A stretch of DNA of 64,000 nucleotides from Drosophila persimilis (lineage: Eukaryota > Arthropoda > Insecta > Diptera > Drosophilidae), in the NCBI RefSeq assembly GCF_003286085.1, contig NW_020825327.1:1736001-1800000 (forward strand), written 5' to 3'. A program made the position numbers and the translations under genes. Shown piece by piece: positions 42,421-52,629 of the stretch. The notes under the pieces were generated by a model, which was not told where the DNA came from, ran no database searches, and saw nothing but the letters and a program-made list of their open reading frames with translations. Position 1 is the stretch's first letter, and each line of letters starts with the position of its first letter.

Positions 42421-42825
42421 ATAGCGCAAACAATTACGCAGATCAATACAGCAACAACAACGAACAAACGGCCGTCGCAAAAATCACAAACACAAAACGA
42501 ACACGAAAAACACAAAGCGTCGGACGCGGAGAGGGAGGCGGCAGACGCGATGCGACTGTATTAGTATTTATGCAGGGAAGATTAACATGTAGATAAGAAT
42601 AGAGAGCGGGTCAGATAGAGTGCACTGACATACATATGTCAACAACAATGCAGCGGTGACTAAGAATGACGGGGTAAGAAAGAAAGCACAAATTGGATAA
42701 AAAATTGGGAATAACTCACGAAAGCACAAGTACTGCTTATGCACGATCAGTTACAAACAAAATAAACGTTGTAGAATGCAATTACGTTCCTTAAATCACA
42801 AAAAAAAAAAAAAATCTGCCATTGT
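42421..42825 (-). other. Probable LINE-B 5' noncoding region
   Basis: A/C-rich sequence (with runs such as caacaacaac and cacaaacacaaaacg) lies directly upstream of the LINE-B ORF1 start. There is no reading frame. A 15-16-base A run ends it at about 42813 and may belong to a neighbouring insertion. Confidence 0.45.
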
Positions 42826-43040
42826 TGTAGTATTTTTTAATGGGTTAAAGATTTTGTTTACACCCAGACTGTCATTACTTATCTACTTTATGTGATTTCT
42901 TTCGAGAGCAGATACACGAGTGAATGTGTACAATAATATTTTTATGTTTGAACATTCTGCAAGGGGCCGAAAGTGGCATAGTTTTGACGATAATATGTTC
43001 ATATTTGAAGATTCTGCAAAGAGCCGAAAGTGGCATGGTT
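42826..43040 (+). repeat. 3' part of dispersed LTR-like repeat
   Basis: It matches 34790-34952 and, in reverse, 20079-20177. It contains two ~68-bp units of attctgcaa(g/a)g(g/a)gccgaaagtggcat. Positions 43041-43229 hold nothing I recognise. Confidence 0.65.
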
Positions 43041-43229
43041 TTGTATTTTGATTCTTGTGAACCTTTTTGTGTACATTTTCTTTATAGCTATAATTAAAAG
43101 TACAGCTAATCATTTACAGTCAATTACAGTCAGTAAGAAAGTGCTATCGTTTGCAGTCTTCGTGTTACGAGCTTCGAGCTAGAGGAACGATGTTTTGGAT
43201 CCAGTCTTCTGTGATATGTCACTGCTACA

Positions 43230-43585
43230 ACAATATTTCAAAACTTCGCCCCGCCCACTTCCGCCCCCACAAAGGACGAAAATTGCATCCACAATATTGC
43301 TAATTCAAAAAAACTAAAAACGCATAATCATAGAGAATGACCGTATCTATCCGGTTGCTGAATCTGGATCAGATCGGATCATTTTTATAGCCAAAAGGAA
43401 CAAGTCTATTTGCAGTGGCTACGCAGCGCCTGACGTCACGCTCAGACTGATTTTCTGTCTCTCTCGCACGCACTCTTTATCGTGTCGTTTAATATTAGCG
43501 GCGTCTGCCGGAGACGAGCCATACTGACTAAGTATCGGGTATAAATGTAGAGTTGCGGTCTCCGCAGCAACTCACAACGTTCCAG
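43230..43585 (+). mobile_element. Noncoding repeat R1, copy 3 (3' half)
   Basis: It matches the right half of R1 copy 1 from the caaaa(c)ttcgccccgcccacttccgc block to gcaactcacaacgttcc. The left half is missing. Confidence 0.75.
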
Positions 43586-44180
43586 ATACATGATGGAACT
43601 TAAGCCCTTTTAAATCATGATGACCTTCTGTTAACGATTTTAATTTGTTTCTTAACTTATCAATTTCTTCTGTATGGTTAAATAATGGTACTGTTAATGA
43701 TTTTTGGTATTTTACTCATATTATATTATATATATTATATTACTCATATATTGGCTCGTAGCTTTCTGTTTGAATACTGTGATGAGGTACTAGTATTTTA
43801 TCATCGGTTCGCACAATACAACCATGTATTATTGTTGAAATTCCTTGTTGCGGAAGATCAAATAATTCTTGATTTAAGTTTTTACATTGAATTCTAGCAT
43901 TAGTGTTTACTGAAACTTTTAAGAGCCAACTTCCCTGCCTTTCTACTTCGACCCAAAATGATCGTGTCTCTTCTATCTTTCTATTTAAGTAATTTCTTTC
44001 CCTATCTTCGGCCTCTATTATCCCAAAAAATATCTTTTCCCTTTTTTATCATTTGAAAAAACGTTATAAAAAGCAATTAAATAAAAAGATGCGGCATATA
44101 TTTCAACGTCCCCCATCGGGTCTAAATATATCAAAGTGGAACTGTTAATTTGTTCGATTGACCACTTCGCTTGTACTCTG
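43586..44180 (-). pseudogene. Env-like remnant of an LTR retroelement
   Basis: On the minus strand several linked segments resemble the ectodomain of insect retroelement envelope proteins: an extracellular-type stretch with a cysteine (NARIQCKNLNQELFDLP), a second cysteine region (HGCIVRTDDKILVP), and a heptad-rich end (FNHTEEIDKLRNKLKSL). Stops and frame changes interrupt it (for example near 44030 and 43760). There is no signal peptide, cleavage site or membrane anchor, so only a fragment remains. The assignment is by resemblance only. Confidence 0.4.
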
Positions 44181-44187
44181 GCAGTCA

Positions 44188-44654
44188 TTTTTGCATTTGA
44201 TACTTGGCAACATGGCCGTCAGCCATAGGGTGCTACAGGGGGATAAACGGATGGCGGGTCGGCTTGCACAACTGTAAACTCGGAATGAGGCGCAGCCACT
44301 CCGGGTTAGGACTTCCCCTGTAAACGGGGCGGTCTGTGTCCCACAACCCTAGGATACAGAGGGTTCCGAGCGAAACGCCACCCGCCGTAACTGTACACAC
44401 CGGTGGAAGTGCGACTATACTCTCCCCGTGAGGTCGCCTGGAAACAGGTCCTGGTACGGTCATGTCTCTACTAGAGACGGGCGGAGAGAAGAAAACTCTC
44501 AGTGAAATTACCCCAATCTAAGGTGACACTGTTATATGCCAAGAGATGCATGGCCGAGCGGGGTGCTCGGTCGATAATAGGCGGACTCTGGATACCTGCC
44601 AACCCCCAGTTTAAACTGGATGACCTCGGGTGATCCACCCCTTCCCCGCCTACT
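44188..44654 (+). other. 5' leader of LOA-type LINE copy 1
   Basis: A GC-rich noncoding stretch lies upstream of the ORF1 ATG at 44655, and is nearly identical at 52630-53097. It contains several short inverted repeats (for example ggtgctc...gagcacc-like pairs), suggesting a structured RNA leader. Confidence 0.5.
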
Positions 44655-45475
44655 ATGTCAACTACTCTTAATTTCAACAACAATAAAACCGCAAAGGTGC
44701 TCGGTACTCCTCCAAAGTACAAGAGGGACAAGACCCTCTACATCAACGCCTGGGAAACCAGGTCCAAGGAAGAGAGGGAAGGAGACTCAGTCGGTCCACC
44801 GTGTTCAAGCAACATCCGCAGCGAGGTGTAGCCCGAAAAGTCAATCGGGTCCTTCCAAGTCGAGTGACTCCAAGGGCGAATCGGGTACCGGGGTGTGGGC
44901 TAAGCAGAGCGTAATCGCGGCTGGTGAGCGCTCCGAGCGCTTGCTCTGCGGGCCTCTACAAGAAGGCGGTAGCTGCCCTCGAGGAGGTCTAACAAAGGGG
45001 CCATGCTGGACGCCGTGAAATGGGAAGATGTTCCCAGTCGATAGAGAGCCAACGTATGGGTCTCGGCTAAGCCTGCAGAGCCTGAGAAGATCCTCAGGTT
45101 ACTGCAGGTCTGCAACCTCCACCTCTCTACGACCGATTGCAAGGTGGCGAAGACGGAGAATATCCAAGGGCAGTGGCGCCAGATCATCCTCGTTCTAAAT
45201 GAGGAGTCCTTGGAGCTCCTCGCGCAAACGGACGAAGTTGTGAATTATGACCACAAGAAAATTACCATATCCCCCTACTAGCCAGACCTGGAGCTGCCGG
45301 AGATCCCGAAGGGGGAAGCCTCGTGTGCGAAGTCCAACCCGGCTTCGGATGTGGCGTCAATGGCGTCGACGTAGAGAGCGACCTAGCCAGGGGTCTCAGC
45401 CATATCGATGTCGGGGAGTCGAGCTAGAGTCGAGCTGGAGTCCCCCGACAGCGACCTAGAAATGACAATGGTGAC
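44655..45475 (+). pseudogene. LOA-type LINE ORF1, copy 1 (deleted)
   Basis: It starts MSTTLNFNNNKTAKVLGTPP, shifts frame, and reads a basic Ser/Pro/Lys-rich segment (SGPSKSSDSKGESGTGV). About 520 bp present in copy 2 are missing at about 44940. The conserved C-terminal domain is then readable (PEKILRLLQVCNLHLSTTDC; QWRQIILVLNEESLELLAQ). Several stops are present. Confidence 0.7.
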
Positions 45476-45489
45476 ACGGTGAGCCTCAG

Positions 45490-46480
45490 GAATATCACTA
45501 ACGCTCCTGCAGATAAACTTCCACCATTGTAACGCAGCATGCGCTGCTCTACTGCTCAATCTATCGAAGGGTGGAGCCAACTTAGTCATTATTCAGGATC
45601 TCTGGATCCTCGAAAACATGGTCTCCGGTCTGAGGACTCCAGACTATAAGCAATACGTAGCTGAAACCGCAGGTAAAATGCGTACCTGCATTCTTGCAAA
45701 AAGAGAGTTGCACTCAATTTTCTTCCCAAATTTCAGCAATGCAGGCCAAACAGCAGTGAGCCTCGAAGGCCAGGGGCGCTTACTGAGGATCTGCTCATCT
45801 GGGAACGACCAACCCGACCCCCCTCCACATGCGTTCCGGGCGCTAATCGCAGACTGCGAGGCCAAGGACACTGGCCTAATCGTAGGGTGCGATGCCAATG
45901 CACATCACTGCCAGTGGTGAAGCACTGACACTAACGAAAGGGGTGAGTATCTTTTCAACTATTTACTGACCACCCAGATGGTCCTATTAAATCGGGGGAG
46001 TGATCCCACCTTCATTATTAAAAACCGCAAGGAGTTCCTGGACCTCACACTTTCCTCTCATGAGATACATGGGAACATCGTATCCTGGAGGGTCCTGGAA
46101 GAGCACTCCTCCTCGGACCACAGGTACGTGGAAACCATATTCTCTTTTTCACTACCGAGACCAGCTCAATTCCGGAACCTCGGGCGGACAAACTGGACTC
46201 GGTACTCAGACCACCTCTTTCGTGTTCACCCTGAGACTCCACCTGAGGAGGAGATTTCCAGGGAGGCAACGACTCATCCTGTTAAAATATTTACCGACGC
46301 CTGCAATGAGGCGCTCGATAAATCCTGCCCCTCTGGCACGATCAGAGGCCGGAAGAAACCTGAATGGTGAACTCCTAAACTGGAGGATCTCCGGAAAGCC
46401 TCCCGGAGACACAGGTAAGGCTGAAAACGTTGAGCGGAACTGGTCAGTCAGGCCGAATACAGTCTGTCAACTTATAATAA
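45490..46480 (+). pseudogene. LOA-type LINE endonuclease, copy 1
   Basis: An apurinic-type endonuclease: ANLVIIQDLW (where the catalytic Glu of the family reads Asp), GCDANAHHCQW followed by a TGA in place of the next codon, FLDLTLSS, and SSSDHRYVET with the catalytic His kept. The frame resumes to KKPEW and ends in a stop at 46368. The enzyme nicks the target site for LINE insertion. Confidence 0.85.
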
Positions 46481-46504
46481 AAAACTTAGGAAAGCGAAAC
46501 GTGC

Positions 46505-47850
46505 CTCAAATGCGGTCTAGGTGTCAATCCGTGTAAAACGGAACTGGTGCTTTTCAGTAGGAAGTACAAAGTTCCGGTACTGATTCCCCCTAGACTATGT
46601 GGGGAAGCGCTAGTCTTTAGCAACAACGCCAAGTATCTTGGCATAATCCTCGACAGAAAGCTCGATTGAAAACTGAGCATAGAGGATCGAGTAAAGAAGG
46701 CCACAGTGGCCCTTTACACATGCAGGAAAGCAATCGGACTAAAATGGGAAATGACCCGGTATATAGTTCGGTGGCTATACACCGCCATCATACGACCAAT
46801 CATGCTCTATGGAGTGGTAGTATGGTGGCCAGCCCTAGACAAAAGAACTTGTCTCAACAGACTCAATAGAGTTCAACGCATGGCAGAGCTATGCATAACT
46901 GGCGGACTACGCACTACTCCAGGGGAAGCCCTGGATACCGTGCTGAACCTCCTCCCTGTAGATCTCATGGGTAAGAAGAATTTCCGCCCTCAGAATGAAA
47001 GAAGCCAAACTTTGGAAAGCGTCCGCTGTTGGGCACTTGGGAGTCCTGACGAGACTCCCGCATTTACCGGATAGGATAGATTACTGTATCCCCAGTGATC
47101 ACCTCTCGACGCCTTTCCAGGTATCAATGCCACCTAAGGAGGACTGGGAGATGGACGAACCAGGACCTGGAAGTGCGGTCCACTTCTACACTAATGGCTT
47201 AAAGTTAGACGGCCGCGTGGGAGGCGGAGTCTACTCTAGCGAGCTGAGCATTAGTCATTGCTTCAGGCTCCCGGAGCTATAGTGTGTCCCAATCGGAGAT
47301 TAAGGCAATCAAAGAGGCCATTTCTATCGCCTCCAAACTACCCCTAGACACTCACGTGGTGAGCGTTTTCTCGGACAGACAACCAGCTATCAAGGCAATA
47401 GGCTCAATATCGTAAAATTCAGCGACTGTAAATGACTACCGCAAGTCTCTGCACGAGATCGCAGAGCAGTTATACATCTTCCTTATATGGGTCCCCGGAC
47501 ATAGGGACATCGCGGGGAATGATGCCGCCGACGAGCTAGCCAGGCAGGGTACTACGATTCCTTTCTTATCAGAGTGGGAAAAAGTAGCGATGCCTTTGGC
47601 TACTTGCAGGCTTCTCACGCACGAATTGTTCGAGGAAAGTGCAAATAGGAGATGGCAGCAAACCGTTTCCTGTAAAGCGCTGGACACTGGAAGATAGGAA
47701 GGAGTTATCGCTACGTGGAAGAGGAGGAATCGGTCTCCCTCTTCTTCTGTCATTGCCCGGCCCTTGGAAATCATCGCCATTTCAGACCTGTCCGCCTTAA
47801 CCATAACTAACCTACCGAGGCGGAGTTACTCACGGGCGCTTAACATAACT
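46505..47850 (+). pseudogene. LOA-type LINE RT thumb, connector and RNase H, copy 1
   Basis: At about 46505 the endonuclease side jumps to the end of RT (KCGLGVNPCKTELVLFSR; LGIILDRKLDW); all catalytic RT motifs are deleted. The connector follows (LYTCRKAIGLKW; RPIMLYGVVVWWPALDK; RVQRMAELCITGG). RNase H reads AVHFYTNGLK, where the first catalytic Asp is Asn, then SEIKAIKEAI, VVSVFSDRQPAI and VWVPGHRDIAGNDAADEL-like sequence. A Cys/His-rich end is readable near 47745. Stops and shifts are scattered. Confidence 0.85.
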
Positions 47851-47869
47851 CCAATTTAGGCAACAATTT

Positions 47870-48560
47870 TTTCTGAGCTCGTCGCCACTTTTGACTTGGC
47901 AATAGAAGGCTGAAAACAATTTGCCCAGCAGTCTATTGTCGATTGACAGTCTACTTGGAAGTAATAACGCCGTACTGACAGAACTGAAATGGCTCTGAAA
48001 GAGCAAGCAAGTGCTTCCGACCATTTGCGTGCGTTGTGGAACATGTTAATCCCATTGAAGTCTTGCGAGCCACATTTCTTGCAGAAGTATCTAATACAGG
48101 TCTAATACAGTCAATGCAACTGATTGGATTACTCAATTGGTGATAACTGAGGGTATCTTCTTGGGCGTGAACTCAAAAAGTAGCATATCTGTATACAGAT
48201 TTCATGTGAATCCACTAGCGCACACAAGTTAGACCTTGTGCATGGGTAATGTGTTTGGTGTCGAGCCTGTCCATAAAATCGGTATAATTTGAAGGCCATG
48301 TCAGATGTCGAAAGTGACCTCTATTCAGAATCTCGGTGACTTCATCCTTAACAGTGCGCAGGGTCGCGAGATGCGCCAAGTGATGTAGACAGCGTACTGT
48401 TAGGTATTTTACTTACCTGTACATTTTCGTGACATCGGCTATTATGGCATACTTGATAGCCTGAAGTGCAACAGCAACATGGATGTGGTAACCTAGATCC
48501 AGTGGTGCACGGGAGAGCGACCAGTAGTATTTAGGTCCTTTTAAAGGCTTTTAAAGCCTT
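47870..48560 (-). pseudogene. BEL/Pao-like pol remnant, unit 1
   Basis: The minus strand near 48420-48500 reads KYAIIADVTKMYR, the characteristic motif A neighbourhood of BEL/Pao RT, preceded by HIHVAVALQ-like sequence. The chain then continues in coding-like frames (RTVKDEVTEILNRGHFRHLT) without a clear match. A Cys/His-containing frame at 47950-48136 may be part of a degraded Gag or protease. The same remnant occurs in unit 2. Confidence 0.45.
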
Positions 48561-48569
48561 TGAAATCAT

Positions 48570-49600
48570 GTGAATTTTCTTTCCCAACTGGTCCAGATAT
48601 GGTTCCCATATTACTTCTCAGCTCCAACACTTTTCTAGTTCTCTGTTATCAGAATGACAGCACGGATTTGTAAAACGTCGCTCAGTTTCGTCTTACCTCC
48701 TTGAAATTTCCACCTATGTAACTGCCGGATTTTTAAAACAATGTCGAACTGACGTAGTTTATACTGATTTTAGAAAAGCTTTCGACTCAGTTAATCACAA
48801 TCTTCCAGTCCACAACATTTAATCTTGCTTACTTAGATTTCCGACTAAACTTCTTCTCTGGACTTCTGCGTACCTTTGCAATCGTTCTCAGCGTGTCTGC
48901 TCCCAATCTTCTCTTTCTAAACCAGTTTTTGTCTCTTCGGGTGCGCCTCAAGGTAGCCATCTTGGGCCCTTATTATTTAACCTATTTATCAATGATCTTC
49001 CCCAAGTTTTATCTCATTCCCGAGTGCTAATGTAATATGATGATGTGAAGCTATTTTTTTTTCTATAACGATCCTGTGTCCCCGTTATTCCTTCAATCGG
49101 ATCTCGCTCTCAACAATTGGTGTATAATTAACGCTCCTCCTCTTAAAATTTCCAAATGTAACGCCATGTAACGTCATTCCATCGTAATAAGCCTTACCTA
49201 TTAAACTTTTTAATTAATAACATTTCCTTGGAACGCCTGTACAAAATTAATGACTTGGCCATTATCTTTGTACCTAACTTATCTTTTAATTCTCATATAT
49301 CCGCTGTTTCGAATAAGGCCAAAGGAGTCCTTGGCTTTATCAAAAGATGGTGGAAGGTATTTCTGGCCTATACCACTAAACTTCTCTACGTTTCTCTTGT
49401 CCGGCCATCTTAGAATAGTCTTGCTGTCCCATCCCGCCCGACTAGGCATTACATTCCTCTACGTCTTCCCCTCTGTCTACAAACTATTCTGACCATGAAT
49501 AAATGTTTCCATATTTTTTCCTGTGATACTTGTGCTTCAAAGTCAAATCTTCATTAATGAATATTTAAGTTAACTTTCTTGTGTCTTGAATTTTTTTAGC
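48570..49600 (+). pseudogene. LINE-B RT fragment and 3' end, unit 1
   Basis: RT is readable: QHGFVKRRSVSSYLLEI, DVVYTDFRKAFDSVNH and GAPQGSHLGPLLFNLFINDL. Motif C carries a stop (codons read M, stop, Y, D, D). The thumb region follows (SFNSHISAVSNKAKGVLGFI), then the 3' noncoding part shared with 32101-32280. Relative to unit 2, about 210 bp near the start are deleted. Confidence 0.8.
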
Positions 49601-49671
49601 GAACTTGCCAGTAGCAGATAATTTTCTAATTTATACATTCTTCTTTCTACACAATTTAAGTGATCTGTTCC

Positions 49672-50960
49672 GCAAAGGAGCACGGTACTCCTCTTAAAGT
49701 ACCGGAGGGACAAGCCAATCCCTCTGTACCAGCGCCTGGGAAACCAGGTCCAAAGAAGACGGGGAAGGAGACTGAGTCGGTCCACCGTCTTCAGGCAGCG
49801 GCCGCAGCGAGGGGGGGCCCGAAAAGCCAATCGGGTCCTTCCATGTCGGGTGGCTCCAAGGGCGAATCGGAGACCGGGGTGGCTGCCAAGCAGAGCGTAA
49901 TCGCAGCTGGTAAGCGCACCGGGACCGAGGAACCCATGGGGGCCCCGGCGAGCAGCGTCTCTGCACCACGGGGAGGAAAGCCGTCGTACCAGGACAGGAG
50001 ACGAGTGGCTTTCATCCTGTCCAACGAGGACCCGAACCTTAGGGCGTCGGCAGAAGGAAAGGAGCAGAGGCTGTGGGCCTCCTCAATCCTGCCACTCTTC
50101 CAGCCAGCCAAAGCCGGAAAGGGCGCAGCCAAGGCCCCCAACAAGCGGCAACGCTCAGCGGAGGACCCCGCTTACCAGCCAGGCCAAGCCCAGCAAGCCA
50201 AGCGGGTGAAAACCCACCTCAACAACCGATCGTTCGCTTAGGTGGCGAGGGGCAAGACCATGATCGGTGTCCTGGACAGGGGCGCCGAGGACGGCCATGT
50301 CCCTCGCGATAAGTGGCACCTGGTGGAGAACGAGCTCCAGGACCGGTTCCTACAGGAACTGGAACCAAAGTGTGAGGACGCAGGGTGGCATCAAAGCTAC
50401 CTAGCTTTCACCTGAAAGCCATCGCCTGCCAAGACACTTGCTCTGCGGGCCTCTACAAGAAGTCGGTAGCTGCCCTCGAGGAGGTCTAACAAAGGGGCCA
50501 AGCTGGACGCCGTGAAATGGAAAGATGTTCCCAGTCGACCGAGAGCCAACGCATGGGTCTCGGCTAAGCCTGCAGAGCCTGAGAAGATCCTCAGGTTACT
50601 GCAGGTCTGCAACCTCCACCTCTCTACGACCGATTGCAAGGTGGCGAAGACGGAGAATATCCAAGGGCAGTGGCGCCAGATCATCCTCGTTCTAAATGAG
50701 GAGTCCTTGGAGCTCCTCGCGCAAACGGACGAAGTTGTGAATTATGACCACAAGAAAATTACCATATCCCCCTACTAGCCAGACCTGGAGCTGCCGGAGA
50801 TCCCGAAGGGGGAAGCCTCGTGTGCGAAGGCCAACCCGGCTTCGGATGCGGCGTCCATGGCGTCGACCTAGCGAGCGACCTAGCCAGGGGTCTCAGCCAT
50901 ATCGATGTCGGGGAGTCGAGCAAGAGTCGAGCTGGAGTCCCCCGACAGCGACCTGGAAAT
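49672..50960 (+). pseudogene. LOA-type LINE ORF1, copy 2 (most complete)
   Basis: The first frame runs unbroken to 50241: a basic, Gly/Ser/Lys-rich N-terminal half (VPEGQANPSVPAPGKPGPKK; SQSGPSMSGGSKGES), then RRRVAFILSNEDPNLRASAE. After a stop, the conserved domain follows in pieces (GKTMIGVLDRGAEDGHVPRD; KWHLVENELQDRFLQELEP; AKTENIQGQWRQIILVLNEE). It resembles a domain of unknown function common in arthropod LINE ORF1 proteins (DUF4780-like, by recollection). Such ORF1 proteins are thought to bind LINE RNA. The 5' leader is missing. Confidence 0.75.
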
Positions 50961-50984
50961 GACAATGGTGACACGGTGAGCCTC

Positions 50985-51847
50985 AGGAATGTCACTAACG
51001 CTCCTGCAGATAAACTTCCACCATTGTAACGCAGCATGCGCTGCTCTACTGCTCCATCTATCGAAGGGTGGAGCCAACTTAGTCATTATTCAGGATCTCT
51101 GGATCCTCGAAAACATGGTCTCCGATCTGAGGACTCCAGACTATAAGCAATAAAATGCGTACCTGCATTCTTGCAAAAAGAGAGTTGCACTCAATTTTCT
51201 TCCCAAATTTCAGCAATGCAGGCCAAACAGCAGTGAGCCTCGAAGGCCAGGGGCACTTACTGAGGATCTGCTCATCTGGGAACGACCAACCCGACCCCCC
51301 TCCACATGCGTTCCGGGCGCTAATCGCAGACTGCGAGGCCAAGGACACTGGCCTAATCGTAGGGTGCGACGCCAATGCACATCACTGCCAGTGGGGAAGC
51401 ACTGACACTAACGAAAGGGGTGAGTATCTTTTCAACTATTTACTGACCACCCAGATGGTCCTATTAAATCAGGGGAGTGATCCCACCTTCATTATTAAAA
51501 ACCGCAAGGAGTTCCTGGACCTCACACTTTCCTCTCATGAGATACATGGGAACATCGAATCCTGGAGGGTCCTGGAAGAGCACTCCTCCTCGGACTACAG
51601 GTACGTGGAAACCGTATTCTCTTTTTCACTACCGAGACCAGCTCAATTCCGAAACCTCGGGCGGACAAACTGTACTCGGTACTCAGACCACCTCTTTCGT
51701 GTTCACCCTGAGACTCCACCTGAGGAGGAGATTTCCAGGGAGGCAACGACTCATCCTGTTAAAATATTTACCGACGCCTGCAATGAGGCGCTCGATAAAT
51801 CCTGCCCCTCTGGCACGATCAGAGGCCGGAAGAAACCTGAATGGTAA
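50985..51847 (+). pseudogene. LOA-type LINE endonuclease, copy 2
   Basis: It begins in one frame with INFHHCNAACAALLLHLSKG and VIIQDLW, breaks near 51150 (stop after DYKQ with a short deletion), and resumes as an open frame from 51155: GCDANAHHCQWGSTDTNERG, FLDLTLSS, then SSSDYRYVET. Here the catalytic His of the SDH motif is Tyr, unlike copies 1 and 3, while the TGA seen in those copies is absent. It ends KKPEW, stop. Confidence 0.85.
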
Positions 51848-52617
51848 ACTCCGGAAAGCCTCCCGGAGACACAGGTAAGGCTGAAAACGTTGAGCGGAAC
51901 TGGTCAGTCAGGCCGAATACAGTCTGTCAACTTATAATTAAAAACTTAGGAAAGCGAAACGTGCCTCATGGCATAAGTTCTGTAGCGAAATCGAGAATAC
52001 TAGCTCAAAAGCCTCGCGCTTGCCCAAAGTTCTCTCGATGATTACACTCACTCTGGGCTACCTGAAGAATGCCGACCAATCGTGGACAACATCCAGCAAT
52101 GAGTCGCATCATCTTTAACACCCACTTCCCCGGCAGCGATGAAAACAGACCACACTACTTCGCGGCTCTTTCCGTTGCCTGTGATATCAAGAACCTGCTA
52201 AGCCAGGAGAACATTTCCTGGGCAATCAAAAGCTTCAAATCATACAAGTCTGCGGGGCCAGATGGCGGGGCCCTGCCCAACTGATTCACGCTGGACAAAT
52301 AGCCACTAATTGGCTCAAAAGGATATACGAGGGAATCTTCTCCCATGGATATATTCCGGAGACCTGGCTTCATACCAAAGTCGTATTCATTCCCAAGGCA
52401 GGCAAGCCCTCTCACACTGCCCCAAAATATTTCAGACCCATTAGTCTATCATCTTTCCTTCTGAAGACGATGGAACGGCTGCTGGGGATGCAGCTCACGG
52501 CGAGTATTCCGCTCAGGCTAATCTCAGATAGCATGGCTATCGGAAGGGAAGATCCACCGAAACGGCCCTACTCTCCATTACATCGATCATCGAAGCGTCC
52601 CTTAACTTTAAGAAGTC
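51848..52617 (+). pseudogene. LOA-type LINE RT N-terminal part, copy 2
   Basis: Fragmented RT: ENISWAIKSFKSYKSAGPDG, then in shifted frames RIYEGIFSHGYIPETWLHTK, KYFRPISLSSFLLKTMERLL and QHGYRKGRSTETALLS. It stops at 52617, before motif A, where unit 2 of the segmental duplication begins. This part of RT is what copies 1 and 3 lack. Confidence 0.8.
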
Positions 52618-52629
52618 CTCTGGCAGTAA

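Larger units (their letters stand above)
44176..52617. repeat. 8,442-bp tandem segmental duplication, unit 1
   Basis: Positions 44176 onward match 52618 onward at offset 8,442 over more than 3 kb before small indels shift it. The unit holds LOA copy 1, a minus-strand BEL-like remnant, a LINE-B 3' fragment and LOA copy 2. The junction shares the 10-base sequence ctctggcagt. Confidence 0.93.

Noticed and set aside
42799-42813. Poly(A) tail of a LINE or SINE
   Set aside because: The neighbouring LINE-B is in the opposite orientation, with its 5' side here. No element with this as its 3' end can be defined.
42883-43113. Cys/His-rich repeated small protein on the minus strand
   Set aside because: It is generated by the repeated attctgcaagg...gccgaaagtggcat units of the LTR-like repeat, not a zinc-finger gene.
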